DNA of 64,000 nt from assembly GCF_964340395.1 (NCBI RefSeq), contig NC_135556.1, forward strand, positions 4,087,501 through 4,151,500. The letters run 5' to 3'. How positions within the stretch are numbered: position 1 is the stretch's first letter; the number at the start of each line of letters is the position of its first letter. The position numbers and the translations under genes were made by a program. Under the pieces are notes generated by a model that saw only the letters and a list, made by a program, of their open reading frames with translations, was not told where the DNA came from and searched no databases. Of the stretch, positions 27,511 through 42,900 are shown one piece after another. The DNA comes from Glandiceps talaboti (Eukaryota; Hemichordata; Enteropneusta; Spengelidae).

Positions 27511-28588
27511 CACTACCTCTTGCTTTCGGACATTAATGAATACATCTGCCACACACAAATGAGTACTGAAACCCCCATCAGTAACAGCATTAATGATAAA
27601 TTGGAAACGTGAAAAATTGAATTAAAATCGTTGACCTCAAAATAGTCCCGGAAAAGAGTTCCTCACTTGGTATTAGATTGTTATTAGAAATAAGAATGAC
27701 ATTGCATGCCTGAACGAAAAAATATAGAACCAAAATGACACTGAAAATTCAGAAAAAATATTTAATACTACTAAAGCCAGCCACCAAACAGTGTTTATCG
27801 AAAAATTGGCCTCCGTGCCTTAAAATATAACAAATCAATCGACAGTTAATGATACCGACAGACAGGTCATAGGTTACAGCATTGTAACAATATCATTTGA
27901 AGATAGACACATTATCGTTGATAAAAAGACGCAGAGTAACACAACCAAGGTCATTTTACCAATGTTAAATATGTAGTATACTAAGCAATCAAATGCAGAT
28001 TTGAAACGGATAACTCTATAGTGGGTGTACTATAAAACAAACACTCAAACTTGCTGCTTCTATTTGTGCTTCTATTTTATACAAACTGAATATTTAATTT
28101 GTCCTTGTTATGACCTTGCCAATAACTCAATGGTTGTAGTGGTCGTAATGAGAAAGGTGTATTTAATTTGTGACAATGTGAAGACATTGTATCGTGCATG
28201 TAATTGTAGGTATGCAACAGACATGCGCAAATAGATATTTGCACTCTCCCTTTCTGTTAGGAACAATTTTGTGGAATGGTGTTTCCATCTCTTAATTTCC
28301 GGTCTCAAACAATTACACATGGAATTGCGTAGGGGAAATAAACTTATGCAACATCAAGGTAATACATAACCAAGTGTAACCATATTTCAGTATGGTATGA
28401 ACATGCTTCTGTTTGTTGACTGAAAGGAACAAACAAGTATGTAAAATAAATAAATAAATAAATCAAATGCAGTACTTCGATTCATAGATTGATTAATCTA
28501 TTGGGCTGATAGTGAAAACAATGCACGGAAGCCAACTTGATTCATATTGCGTCAGTATGGATATTCATAGTGCATTTACCATCAGCAA

Positions 28589-28669
28589 ACCACCACCATC
28601 CCCACCGCTATCTCCACTACCATCATACAACAAGCAATACCACTACCATCACCACCACCGTCGTCATCG

Positions 28670-28717
<48 letters not shown>
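28589..28717. repeat. CCA/CAT trinucleotide repeat
   Basis: (ACC)n passes into (ATC)n. It reads as poly-His or poly-Ile in two frames and is not supported as coding. Confidence 0.9.
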
Positions 28718-28720
<3 letters not shown>

Positions 28721-31700
28721 CATCTTACAAATTATGAACAACCCCTTTGAATTGAATTTGTTATATACAATTGGCGTTATTGACTGGCATATAAAGTCAT
28801 ATTGAACTACCGGCCTACCTGCCCACCTCCCCAGGAAATATACACCTTGACGTATCTGGAAAGATGATGCAATTGCTACCAAAGATGTAAAAATATCAAT
28901 TTGCATATCAGGAACTAGATTAAGTAACATTTGGCTATTTTATGGTGTTATTTCTGTTGATTTGTTACTTCCAGATGACAATAAGGGAAATAATAATGTT
29001 AATATGTTAACACACCGGTGAACTGTATAAATATCGTTTATCACTATTGTATCAGATTCTATCACTTAGACATGTATTGTCCTCAAAGGGTTGGGAAGCT
29101 AATAAACTAACATATTTGTGAATGGCGAGAATTGCATGTGTTCAGAAAACAGACGCATTAAGTCTGATTTTGAACAGAGTTGAATCAGAGGCTGCCAGGC
29201 ATAGTTAATAGACATTCACATTGAGCAAGAACATTGTTTCTCTTTATGTAGAGAACAACAGTCATATGTATACGCGATTAAACATTTACTCTGTTACCAT
29301 GACAACACGGACTTCATGCAAACGTGACATATGTATGCAATGAAAAATCATGAAGCATTAAATACTGACCTAAATGTTATATTGACAGAGTGATTGTATT
29401 GCTGAAGGCCCCACGCCCAAGTCGTATTGACACAGGTCTCAAATGCCACAATTACCTGACATTGTGGAAAGAAATATTTTGAAAAGAAAACTGCCAATTT
29501 GCAGAACGTGTTTCAACTCATCAAGCGTGTCTGTACGTGCTGTTCGGTGACGGCTGTTCGATCAATTATTTCAGTTTTGATAAGTTATATTTTGAACTTT
29601 TATTTCTTAATATCAAACGTTTTGGACTGGTTATCTGTATCCCTATTTTGCTTACAATGCAATCCTTAATTTAATATTGTTCAAGGACACATCATATCCA
29701 TATCCGGTGTTTTGTGTGGAAAGTCATTTGGTTGAATTAATTATGTTCCTTTTACTGAAATAAAAGTGAAAGTAGTTGGTGTGATGCGTTTCAATACTAT
29801 TAAATGTAGCCGAGGCTGATTATTGAATTGTTCCGAATCAAGGTCCAATTGAACACCTACACAGTCTCTTGGTTATTCTACCTGTTTGAAAATATCATAA
29901 AATACCACGAACCATACGATAGCTGTTACAATCATTATTAAGTTCTTGCACAATTATAAATTTTCAATCAATAAAACAAGACAGAACATTTGACGACTTT
30001 TGTCTAAGACTATAGCGTGACAGAAGATATGTGCTCTATTGGGGATATGTATACATGTTATTATGTGTATGATGTGATGGACTAGGCATGCAGTATAGAA
30101 CTACAATTCAGGATTACAATTCAATTGTCTGATTATATGACATTTCCCAGACAGCGAGCATTAAGAGATTATCTATACATGACTGATTAGAAATAACAAG
30201 AATAATATACCAATATGAACTTACCATTGTTAACCTAAATACAAAACGATTCAATCTTCACCGTGTTTGGAGCGTTTTATAACGTATTTAACTATTTTAA
30301 AATTAATTAATTCTAGAAACCACTTAGTAAGTACACATAAGTACACAAGTAGTAAAAAGCCGTATACATGTTGGTAGACAGACCCACAGAATTAATAGTG
30401 GAAATAGGGCGCCGTTGTCGGAATTATCTTGGGTGAAATTTCTACTTCCAGGGTTTCTTTAGTCATCTTAAGATACAACACTACACCTGTTTCGTAGTTT
30501 GGCAGTGGAAGGCGTCAACAATTATATTAGAACTCAGATGTGACGCACATTGCATACACCATTAGTATTGATTCATATTCATAGCTTTCACCAGTAGTCA
30601 TTCCTGATAGTTATATCGATCCGAGACAAGGACTGTCGTTTACTCCTTCAATTGTGATGAAGTAATGACTTCCAGATGAACACAATGCTAACACTACTAA
30701 TTGCTGCATCACTCTCTTCACTTTTTCATAACAAGTACAAAGTAGGCATAGAGAGCTATATTCTTCTTACAGTGAAATTCAATTTGAGTGCATCACAGCA
30801 CCTGGAACTGACAATATCAAAAGCTAACATAACGAAAATAAATCACTCAAGTCATTACTGATAACTGGTTTGGTGTAACGCAGACATATGACATACGCTT
30901 TGTTATTTGGGCACAACCTGGCAGGTCCGTCAATATACAGTTAAGAACCTGTCGAAATAAATAAATTCATTATTTTCAGACAGGACAAGCAGTGCTCAAA
31001 CGCAAGAAAATACTTTTCGGTATTAAATAACATCTTAATATGTATATCTTAGATGGTGCCTCTTATGCTTTTTTAGTTCCTTGTCTTAGAATGTTTCTGT
31101 GAAATTCTTAACCTACTGACAAGTACACCAACATTCAGGTCCGGTTGGTTTTCTTTGCATGCTGATAGCGATGTTACGAAAAACATGATTTGGATCAAAT
31201 TTTTTGTTATTTAGTCTGTGGTCCTATCAGCGTTTTAAAGTGATTGACGGTGCATTTTTCTCACTCATGTTCATTTTATTGACGGCGTTCGCAAAGTGGA
31301 TTGATATATTTGGGTATGTACTGGACATGATGCAATCGTCTTTTGAGTATGCATTATAGAATAGACATGATTGGTAGAAGATGATGGCCCGAGAATAATT
31401 ATTGTAACTACACTGTAGTATAATAATTTCAATGTTTCAGACAATCTTAGCATGTTGAAGGGTGAAATATAGAGAGTAATTGGTCTTTAGTGTGTCATTT
31501 ACTGATACTTGGAAAATAAGTGCCATTTACACTTCTCAGTCTAAATGTTGGTACACGGTCGCTTAAACATTTCCTTGTACTCTACAACCAATTATTGCAA
31601 CTAGAGTGCCATCAAGATATAAACGTTGATACCATTTCGTGTAGCAATTCTCCATGTTTATGCACACAAGTTGAATATAGCCACAACTATCAATTCAATT

Positions 31701-32206
31701 TGCATATATATGAGACAACTGTAATATGATAGTGCCCGTATGTTGTCCATTGATACAGCATACGCCCGAGGCCACTTTCATTGTTCTCATTTTGTTGTGA
31801 TAAAGAACACACAAAAGAGATACCATTGCGCTCAGCTGACGCGATAAACTCCAACAACCCATGCGAGTGTTGGCTAGAGATTGTCATAAACTTTATCATA
31901 GGGAACGTTTGATGATTTTAATGTTAAATTTTATGTATTCATGTTGATGTTACTGTACAGGTATTGGGCACTCATATTCATGCGTATTTTTCGAATTACA
32001 CATTCGATGTTTTCTCCGTCTAAATACACAGTGCATTATGATTAATGAAAGACATAGTACCTATATGGTTATGTAAATATAATAACCCTGACACCTGCAC
32101 ACCAACACAAGCAAATTACACTAAAGGTAATGAGAGGTATTGAAAATATTAAAAGTAAATAACTTAACTACAGTTTTATTCGTTAGTTATTCATTGTCCA
32201 TTTCAG

Positions 32207-32317
32207 CACACACACACACACACATGCAGATACATACATACATACATACATACATACATACATACATACATACATACATACATACATACATACATACATA
32301 CATACATACATACATAA
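32207..32317. repeat. CA then CATA microsatellite
   Basis: A short (CA)n run is followed by about 22 CATA units. Confidence 0.95.
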
Positions 32318-35300
32318 CCCACAAATCATGAATGCAAATATTTATATCAGCTGACGCTTAATCATTTCAGTAAAACTGAAATACAATGTCAAAATATTAG
32401 TTGTAATAAAAAACAATTTTGTTGGATATCAACGCATATGTAAAGTCGTTTAGGTGATCAATCTCGACAGTAGCATAAACGGCAATAAAGTTAACAAAAC
32501 GTATATAATTTATGACGTATTTAACATCTATTTACCCGGAAAAAAGTAATTGGGTGTAATTATTATAACACTTCTAGCGACGAGAAACTAACAATGTTGA
32601 ACCTGTTATCAATTTACCATTCATCCGAAGTGTTGACAATTAAAAGTTTTCTTTAAATTGTGTATCCATTTTAGTAAAAATAATGCATTAATTCAATGAT
32701 CTGTCATATCTTGGCTGAAAAAGCTGATAGTGAAATTGGTAATCACGGAGACATATTTCTCAAAATAACCATTCTCTCAACTGATTCAAATATATTGATT
32801 TCTATTAAAGTTTACTTGATCGTCACCTAGAGTGGACAAATTGTAGACCTAAGATGCCAGCAGATATTGTCTTTAATGCAGTAAATACATTGTATGACAG
32901 AAAGGTCAGGGTCGCGATTTTTAACATTTTGTAACGACTGTTCAGTTCAAGTGAGGTTTAATATATAGGGAAATAGGGCAATTAAAAGCATGCGCTTTTC
33001 TCTAAATAGGTTAGGAGTGTTATTCCCAAGGTATTTCCGATATGAACGGGAAACGTATCCTTTCACTTATTAGTTCTACACATTAAGTAAGTGTTCGTAC
33101 AATTTGAGTTCTTTACGGACATAAACCATCAAATGCATGGAGCTTTTCTGCCAGCTTTGTGATTACACGATTAAATAATTATGTGTGTTGAACTTTACAG
33201 TTGACATTATCTTGCCTTCAAATTCCTTTATTTGGACAACAATTTCAGTATTGCTAAATTTTCAAAATACAAATTGCTATTTTAATTAGTATATTCGGTC
33301 CAACTTTGCCCTAAGCAAATATGTTGTCTCGACCTAGAAATACACCTGAGATGTATTGCTGTGCAAAGAAATTGTGACATTATTTTGTGCAATAAATGGT
33401 TTGAAATATAATCGATCGCCTTAGATGCCAAAGGGCAATTTTCCAGTTTATTAAGATATTAAGTTATGCCAAGAAATAAAACGATATTTTATGCGACTTG
33501 ATTGTTTTGCAATGGATAACCATTAATAATGCTGCCATAGTTTTGCATCGACCTACATAAATCGTAAAAGGGTCGTCTGTACGTTCTGTTGACGACGAAA
33601 ATCAAACATGTCACGCAATCAACTGACGTCTGTGCACAGTAAAATTTCTGCTGTTTGTTCTCTAGACAATCTTCTATGGTGTTGTTTAATATTCAAATGA
33701 ATATTAGTGAGTTAAGCATACTGAAGAATTCATTTGATGACATATCTATACCATTGACCTAAGAGCAGATATTTGCATTTCATATATTTTGGTTATTTGA
33801 TTCCAACGATTCGTTGAATTCGGTGTGACTAGAGGAAGACTAGATGTATTTAGAAAAGGTCATGTAAGTTATGTAATAGAAACAATTTGTGAATTTTTTT
33901 CTAGCAGAAAGAAGTGTCCAATTTAAATCATCCCTGACTAATCAACTACCTAAAATGGTATTGTTATGTTTCTAAAACTGTTACATTTGTGCCGTGAACC
34001 CTGGCCTTTTAAAATCTAAAACGAGGTTGCATTCGATGTCTTCTGTCCAAAGCGACCGGCGGCGCATTTTATCTGTCTTTCTTGCGTTCTTTTTGATAGA
34101 GTGAAGAACGCCTTACGGTAATATTAGTGGCTAACTCGTCTATTACCTGCACGAATATCACAGTTGTCAAGGATACACATTTAACGCCATCAATGTTTCA
34201 CCGAGAAAGAAACAATATTGTTATATCATATTGTTTTATAAATGTTCAAAGCAGGAGTATAAAATGGACATTGTAACTCAGCATTAAATGAGTACAAAAC
34301 TGTTTTTACTAGTATCGTACCCTAAAATGGCATTTTAAGGTGTTTCAATTCCGTCTAGTGTTCTTTGCACTGGGTAAATAATTATAAGATTTAACATATT
34401 TCTTTTTGAGTTCAAATAACGATTACAAATTAAGATTTTCAGCGAATTAATAAAAGAATGAAGCCGTTGTTAATAACTATAATCGACCGCATGTACCTTT
34501 CTTCAGATATCCACGTTTTAACTTTGTCTTATCAGCATTATTAATTATTTCAATTTCTCTGTCAACAAAAATAACTAACTGTTACGAACCAGTCAGTTCT
34601 CGGCCGTCACTGTATGTTGTCTATAAGCTCTTGAAAATAACATCCCCAGTAGTCCTGCTTACTACTATATTCCTTTACAGATGAATAATTGACAAGCATT
34701 TTTATTAAATATTAACAGCAAATGTTTCATATCAATGTTCGAAGCAACAACTTTGATGACATGCTCGGAATTTTGTTGAACGCTCAAGATGATGTTTGAA
34801 ATTAACAAAGAAATCTTTCAGGTGATGTCCCAAAATCAAAGTTAGGATAATTAAATATTCTGAGAGATGTACCAAAATGAAAATTGGAGCAACAACGCTA
34901 GTCTTAATTAAATACTATAAACATATATTTTAGTGAAATTTTTCACATGATGTTGCAAAATCAAACTTCAAAGCAACAATTTTCAATTAAATCCTACAAT
35001 GATTTTAATTAACTCTTCAAAACTCCGAAATCCATAAAATATGAAAGAAATCAGTGACTTTAATTTAAAAATATAAGCTTTGTTGCCATTCTCAAATAGA
35101 ACAAAAACGTTTTCATTTAAAAGTACAAAGGAGGAATTTTGGAACCCGCCTGAAACTTCAACTGCACCAAAGTCATATTCTTAACAAGTAAGATATTTGA
35201 AGTTAGACGTTACTTTAATACAAAGCTTAACATAAAGTGAGAGCGTTTAGCGATGAAAAGGTGCCAAGTGGATATGTGTTCCTTAACCAATTCTATCTTG

Positions 35301-36582
35301 AATAGTGAGTCTCCCATAATGATTAATGACGGGGAGTAATACCCCTCTAAATTAAAACAAATATATATCGATTTTCATCATATACTCTGAAAAATAATTT
35401 TTGGTTAATATCACAAAATAACAACGACACACACCAATTCTTGACTGTTGATGCTTTGAATTTCTCCAAACATTTCCATGGTTATATCATAACGCCACTC
35501 TTGGAAAGAAAGTGAGCAAAAAAATCTGCAATTTCTCGATTTCAAATTAATAGTATTCTGTAATATTAATGTCTATGTAAGGGAGTTCTGACATACCCAA
35601 ATTGATGCTCATATCAAATTCTATTTCACCACTTTGCAAGCTCTCGACTGTTCACGTTCGTGTATTATTCACACATCAAACACGTCAAAGGCAGTAGTAT
35701 TACTTATTCCTCCAATATATTTAAGTATGTTTTGTTTACGAGGGCAATGGCCTGCTGATAAACCTATTATGAATGGCACGACTTTTCGGAGGATTATGAG
35801 ACTTAGTGTTCCTTTGCATCGAGATAAAATACTCTTTCGCGACCGTATATTCATTGTGACATGATAATAAGGTGACTATGTTGGTATGTAACAAATGCGT
35901 AAGGTGTTCACGAATTTAGCACTATAAGTGGTGCATTTTATTATTTTATTATTTAATGATTTTATCACCTTGAACGTCATGGGTATTATCGCTGAAAGGG
36001 AAAGTTTTCTATTCCTCTACAAATATATGTCAAAATAGATTATATTGCAATTTGATAAATCACATTAAGCAGTCTCGGCTGAAATGGTTGTATTCAAATA
36101 GCATTTCATTTGGTAATGCCTTTAGGCATACCTTATAAATTAGCACTCATACTACTCTATACGTGTCTAAATGTTGAGTCATTTATGGCAAATCTGTCAA
36201 GATTTTATGCTTTTTAAGACTGGCCATATCATTTAGGTTAAATACGAAATTAACTGGTGATTTCGTGTCTAAAAGTACCCAGCAATTAATATCAGAAGTA
36301 GTATACACAATCATATGTTGACACGATAAGTTCCTCACTCTAGATGTGGTAGCCATATACAATGGAATGCCAATCTAGTATAGCCTAAGGTTTACAGTTG
36401 TAACACGCATATGATTGAGTCGTATATTGTGTTATATATCGAGGACGTATATTTTCAGCGTATATATTTTGCGAGTCACATTTGATTTGGGATACACAGA
36501 TTTTGAGGCAAATCTTTGTCATCGTATGATGATCAACAAAACATTGTAGAACCGATGTTAATATATTTGTTTTTACCTGTAG

Positions 36583-36601
36583 GTAGACAGAAGAGGCTGA
36601 G
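36583..36601 (+). promoter_or_regulatory. Probable splice acceptor and 5'UTR segment before the start codon
   Basis: A pyrimidine-rich run (about 36567-36580) ends in TGTAG at 36582, a plausible 3' splice site. It is followed by a short leader and the ATG at 36602, which has G at -3. A TAG in the same frame lies at 36584-36586, so translation cannot start upstream within this exon. The inference is that the first transcribed exon is non-coding and lies upstream; I could not locate it. A second possible acceptor AG is at 36589-36590. Confidence 0.5.
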
Positions 36602-36970
36602 ATGCCACCCTACTATCCGGTGGATCAAGCGAGTGGCCGCATACCACTTGAAATCTATAGAAAAGAGCAACCGCTCTCTAAAGAAGAACGCCAATATTTA
36701 CTGGCAGTCGAGAAAGGAGATTTACCAACCGTCCGCCATTTTCTGGACGAGGCCGCAATATACTTTAATATCAATATTAATTGTGTGGATTCGTTGGGTC
36801 GAAGCGCACTACTCATAGCAATACAAAATGAAAATGTTGAAATTATTGAACTTTTGCTGATTCATAACGTGCAAATAGGGGACGCCTTATTGCATGCTAT
36901 AGACGAAGAAGTTCTTGAGGCAGTTGATTTGATTCTCAAACACAAACCTACGGGCAAGAAGGATGTCAGA
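36602..36970 (+). CDS. TRPC: TRPC exon 1: N-terminus and first ankyrin repeats
   Basis: Residues 1-123, from MPPYYPVDQ to KKDVR, followed by the donor GTAAGT. It holds the conserved TRPC N-terminal block: [16 protein letters not shown], then [19 protein letters not shown] and [10 protein letters not shown], then [12 protein letters not shown]. These are the first cytosolic ankyrin-type helices. The start is supported by an in-frame stop 18 nt upstream and by alignment with the TRPC4/5 start in length and position. The exon ends at phase 0, at the same place as vertebrate TRPC4 (after the HKKPSGEKQ-like stretch). Confidence 0.95.
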
Positions 36971-39900
36971 GTAAGTACGGTTATGCGAATTACTCCTTGC
37001 ATGTAATTGCTCCACTAAATGGGTTTCAAAGCCCCCTTAGATTAGATCACTTCTAAATTCCAATTATTTCACTAAAGTCGTGTTACTGACATATCATGTC
37101 ACACGTCACGAATCCAAGAAATAGCTTTGAAAGTGAACTGGGGTGTAAGTTTGCTATTAAGAATAATTTAATTTGCAAATCTACAAATTAAGTTATCTTA
37201 CTTTCATATTTGTCTGGTTGGTTAGAAATGGTTAAATGTACTAAGCGGACCATGTTAAAGGTCATGCAAGCAATCAACAAAATCTATAATGGAAAATTCG
37301 AAACGGAAAAGATAAGAATTCACGTTGAAATTCACCACAAACATATTTTCAAAGCAATAGTATTTCAACAAAAACGGAATTTCCACACAATACAACGCAA
37401 GTTGCTATAACGACTAATTACAGATTGAAATAGAACATATGTTTAAACATGCGTCATTTAGAAGAATATTTCTCCTCAGCGACTATTCATAATACGGTCA
37501 CACGTTAACCCCATAGTCACCTAGTATCACATGCGTTTGAAATGTGATTGAGTTTTCTGCTTGAAGTTGTGACAACCTAAAGACTACGCACCCATAGGGC
37601 TTTGTCTTTATAAGGAAGTCATTCATTCGGCATATCGCCACAGGGCTTTTGCCATAACTCTTTGTAAACGTTTAAATTAGGTTTTTACTATCTGCAAAGA
37701 ATTTTACCCGTTTAATCGCATCAAAGAAAATTTGAAACTGTTGTCGAACTTTTCACAAAGTACTTTAAATTGAAAAGTATACATTGTACAAACTCTTAAG
37801 TCTTCTGCTCCAGGTGGCGTTCATTGACAAATAGTATCTTTGCGAAGTTTATGATTGAGAATTAATACAATCGGTAAACAAGTAATGTTGCTTTCCACGA
37901 TCGGCATCGTACTTCACCAAAATAATAGTTACTGTAATTTGAAGGTATTAATATCAGCACAAAGTCTGGCTTTGTATTTCTTCAATCAAATAGTATCAGA
38001 TTGCTTAATATATTATAACCATGGTAAGACACAGATTTATCATTTGTGGACATATCAATTTTACAACACCAATAAAACTCGCGATCGGTACTTAAGTTGA
38101 AGACTACAGGTAAATAGTCTTCGACGAATTTCCGATTTCGACAGCAATGGCCGACGGCTTGCCATATTAAGGAGAAAGCTGTGTTTTGTATCCGATTCCT
38201 ACACCTATGCAATATCATGTTGTACTAAAACTATGTGGTTTGCACACTTCTGTAACCATAGACTAGGTGAAGAGGTAAATACGTTTAATTTTACCTATCA
38301 CGTTGTAAATTTGGCCGAACCAATACAGCATTAATTATTAGAGACGGATACAAATTGACACCATAGAAACAGAATATCAATTTGCATATCTAAATACAGA
38401 CGAAGCTGTTGTAAAAGGTAGACGTACTTCTTTCGTGACTTGTATAACTTTAAAGGGGTAAGTGGGTGACTTTTCTTACATTGCCCTCACTAACACAAGT
38501 AGTACCAACACAGCCATCATCATAACCATCCTTACCACTCAACAAACAAGTCTAACATCATAGTCACGCCATTTCACGACTTCCACCACAAACCATCCTC
38601 CACCACCACTACCACCACCATAATATCCTACCCACCAACACTATCTCCACCACCATATCTCGCCCACCAACACTATCACCACCACCACCATAATATCTCC
38701 CCACCAACACTATCTCCACCACTACCACCACCATAATATCCTACCCACCAACACTATCTCCACCAATACTACCACCATAATCACCAACACTATCTCCACC
38801 ACTACTACCACCATAATATCCTACCCACCAACACTATCCACAACTACTACCACCATAATATCATACCCTCCAACACTATCTCCACCACTACCACCACCAT
38901 AATATCATACCCACCAACACTATCTCCACCACTACCACCACCACCATAATATCCTACCCACCAACACTATCTCCAATTATAAATCCTACCCACCAACACT
39001 ATCTCCACCACTACCACCACCATAATATCCTACCCACCAACACTATCTCCACCACTACCACCACCATAATATCCTACCCACCAACACTATCTCCACCACT
39101 ACCACCACCATAATATCCTACCCACCAACACTATCTCCACCACTACCACCACCATAATATCCTATCCACCAACACTATCTCCACCACTACCACCACCATA
39201 ATATCCTACCCACCAACACTATCTCCACCACTACCACCACCATAATATCATACCCACCAACACTATCTCCACCACTACCACCACCATAATATCATACCCA
39301 CCAACACTATCTCCACCAATACTACCACCATAATATCCTACCCACCAACACTATCTCCACCACTACTACCACCATAATATCCTACCCACCAACACTATCT
39401 CCACAACTACTACCACCATAATATCCTACTCACCAACACTATCTCCACCACCACTACCACCACCACCATAATATCCTACCCACCAACACTATCTCCACCA
39501 CTACCACCACCACCATAATATCCTACCCACCAACACTATCTCCACCACTACCACCACCATAATATCCTACCCACCAACACTATCTCCACCACTACCACCA
39601 CCATAATATCCTACCCACCAACACTATCTCCACCACTACCACCACCATAATATCCTACCCACCAACACTATCTCCACCACTACCACCACCATAATATCCT
39701 ACCCACCAACACTATCTCCACCACTACCACCACCATAATATCATACCCACCAACACTATCTCCACCACTACCACCACCATAATATCCTATCCACCAACAC
39801 TATCTCCACCACTACCACCACCATAATATCCTACCCACCAACACTATCTCCACCACTACCACCACCATAATATCATACCCACCAACACTATCTCCACCAC

Positions 39901-42900
39901 TACCACCACCATAATATCATACCCACCAACACTATATCCACCACTACCACCACCATAATATCCTACCCACCAACACTATCTCCACCACTACTACCACCAT
40001 AATATCCTACCCACCAACACTATCTCCACCACTACCACCACCATAATATCCTACCCACCAACACTATCCTCACCCTCTTCACCATCATTACAATCATCAC
40101 TACTAGTATCACCACCACATCCACCACCGCCGTTGCCACACCATGCCACCTCAATTAGGGTGTTGGGGGAGAGAGATTTTATGTTTTGATCCCATATTCT
40201 TTTTCAAATACCCCTCAGCACACTCAAACAAACGTTCAAGTAACCACCTCCTGGATTGTACAAATTGTTCAAGTACCCCCCCCCCCGTCTCCCATCTATA
40301 TCTACATGCAATACAGCGTAAATAAAAATGTGTACATTGTTTTAAAACCACCCAACCTATTTATATTTATTCTAAAGGCTAGAATATTGTGATAATTTTC
40401 ATTCCAAATATAAAATGTTTCCCCTAAATTCTTACATATGTAACCTTGCCAAATAATACATTAAATTTGATAACAATAATATTGCAAATACAAAATATTG
40501 AGTAAAGATAACTTCAATATTTCTAACACCTTATGTTACGCGGTAAATTTGCAACTTGACTTACCTTTTTTATAAATAGCATCCATAGGGTAAAGTGATT
40601 ATATACAGTTAAAACAAATTATGGCTCAGCTCTTGACAGCTTTGTCTCCAATGGACTGTAGCATTTAGACACTGGCATAAACATGGCCATTTCAAATCGC
40701 ATGATATTAATTATGACAATGTCTCTATTTGTCCATTGAACAGTAATATTTTTTTTCATCTGCCCATAATCAAATTTAGTAATCGAATTGAAAATCAATT
40801 TTGCAATCAATCTACATCAAATTTTGCAATCCATTTACATTGAGAGCTCTAACATAATCTCACACTGGGCTGCTTTAATAAGCAATGTATTAAGTCGTTG
40901 CTCTCCAACAACATTCAGCAAATATTGAATATGTGAACATTTTAAACCCTCTCTTACAAACCCATTTTTACAAACAACCGTTCATTTCATGGGTATTATT
41001 TTAGAGTAAATTGTTGCATTAAACATGCAACTGCTAAGAATTTATGATAAGAATTCACTGTCACTCGAAATTCTCATGTCATAGTATATGAGGGTTTTAT
41101 GTAACAATGTGATCTGTATAAGCAAACCTCAAAAGATGTGTCACAGCGAATCGACAGACCAAAGTTTGGTATTGAGTCATACACCAAACGAAATTATACC
41201 ATATGACGGAATGCTTTGAATTTGTTGCCTCAGACTGACACATCTTTTGAGTAATTTGTTGCGTACAACCCAAATTCTCTCCATTTACAACCAGACTTGC
41301 GTGTTTCTCAAACACGAATCTTGTTTCTCAATTACCAAAGTGCTAAGAATTTATGAAAAAGATTATATTTGAATAATATACATATGATATTGGACTTTGA
41401 ATACTGATGAAAGAAAAAATATGCATTCAGGAAATGTGAAGTGTATGTCCTGTACTACCATCCCTTATATGGAACACTCTTGTGTTGTGTTCATGGTGCC
41501 ATTACTGTAACTGTCTGTCTTGATGGAAACATATCAAGCTCAACGGAAAATTCAACATAAATTAAATGCATCCACTATTAATCACGGATGAGGGCCAGGA
41601 ATGAGGAAAACTGACAAATAAGACAACAATTGGATCAACCCTGTTATATCATGTTATAATTAATGTAAGAAAACAAACAATTACAGACTGTTTAGGATAT
41701 CACTACAACAACAAATATCAACAATTATGTACAAAACCTTGCTCCTTTAATTACCTACTTTGCTGTTGAGCTCTTTTTTAGCATAGCAGTGAAGACAAAG
41801 TCGTCTTCTGGCAAACTGCCTGGGTGCTGACGTGTACAAAATTGGTCTCAAAGTCAGATTCAGTTTTTGGGTCAATCTGATGAGGCTAGATTCACATTGA
41901 GTCAGATTCAGCGTCATATCAGAAAATAGTCAAACAAAGAAATACTGCCTAAATCAGACTACGGGAAATAGCTCTATATATCACAACTTCTTGATGGGAG
42001 AACGAAATTCTCACCTTCTATAACTTTTATTTGGGGAATAACATGAAATAAATTTAAAATCTGTCGCCCATGTATGAGGTCAGAGTATGTTCATAAATGA
42101 ATATATGACAGGCTTGTCGACAGATTTTTGGTCCTTTTTACCTCCCATAAGGAAGGTTTTATAATAGAGATGAAGTCTGTGTGTGTGTGTGTGTCTGTAT
42201 CACCATTATCTAAACAACGACTGGCTCAATTCAAGCAAAATTTTGTAGACATCTTCCATAGGGTACTGGCAAGAAGTGATTAGGTTTTAGTAAACATTCC
42301 ATGAATATTAATGAGCAATGTACGTAATTAATGGTTTTCGGTAGTTAGGCTATATCTCAAGAGTGCAAGCTTCAAATTCATTATAACTTGGTACATACAT
42401 TTGCGATAACAAAGCGCAGCTGTTCTGATGGCTGGACAAACACGAGAAAAAAAGAAGACCGGGGCAGGGTATTTAAGTGATGCAAACTCACCAGAAAACA
42501 ATTTTTTTTCTTGGCCTTAAAATAGGTTTACAATGAGCGCGGAGTTCACAAACAGGTGAAATATTTATCATCGTTTCAATTTCGTCAAATATGGTCATAT
42601 CATTCTCAAATTTCACACACTAATGCGCAGATGAAAAAAGAGAAATCGTGTCTTTTTAGATTTTCGATTAGAAGTTCAGGAAGTATTATATTGACCTCGA
42701 ACCGTTTCCATTTTACAGTGTTCTTTTCCGATTTCTCTCGATAACAAACTACAGCTGTTTGTTGCAAGGCTTGAACATAATCATTTATCTAGCTCTGTAT
42801 ATCAGGATATAAATACACTCTCACATATTTATCAAGTGTAATTATCTATAATTTATACCCAAATGTATGTGGTCAAAATATGGAAAATAGACCAAGCCTC

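Larger units (their letters stand above)
25680..36582. other. No supported gene; region upstream of TRPC coding start
   Basis: Contains Thr/Pro/His-type CAC/ATC-rich stretches (27220-27510 and 28589-28717) and a CATA microsatellite. No confident exon was seen. Around 34735-35160 there are weakly similar segments (GAAGCAACAA, GATGT-CAAAATCAAA and TTTAATTAA) that could be an old tandem duplication. The promoter and 5' non-coding exon of TRPC may be here or further upstream, but no core element could be assigned. Confidence 0.55.

Noticed and set aside
27172-27612. 146-codon Thr/His/Pro-rich frame as a protein
   Set aside because: It follows an imperfect ACC/ATC repeat tract and has no upstream or downstream gene structure.
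36516-36818. 100-codon frame overlapping TRPC exon 1
   Set aside because: Shadow frame; the +2-shifted frame from 36602 carries the conserved TRPC sequence.
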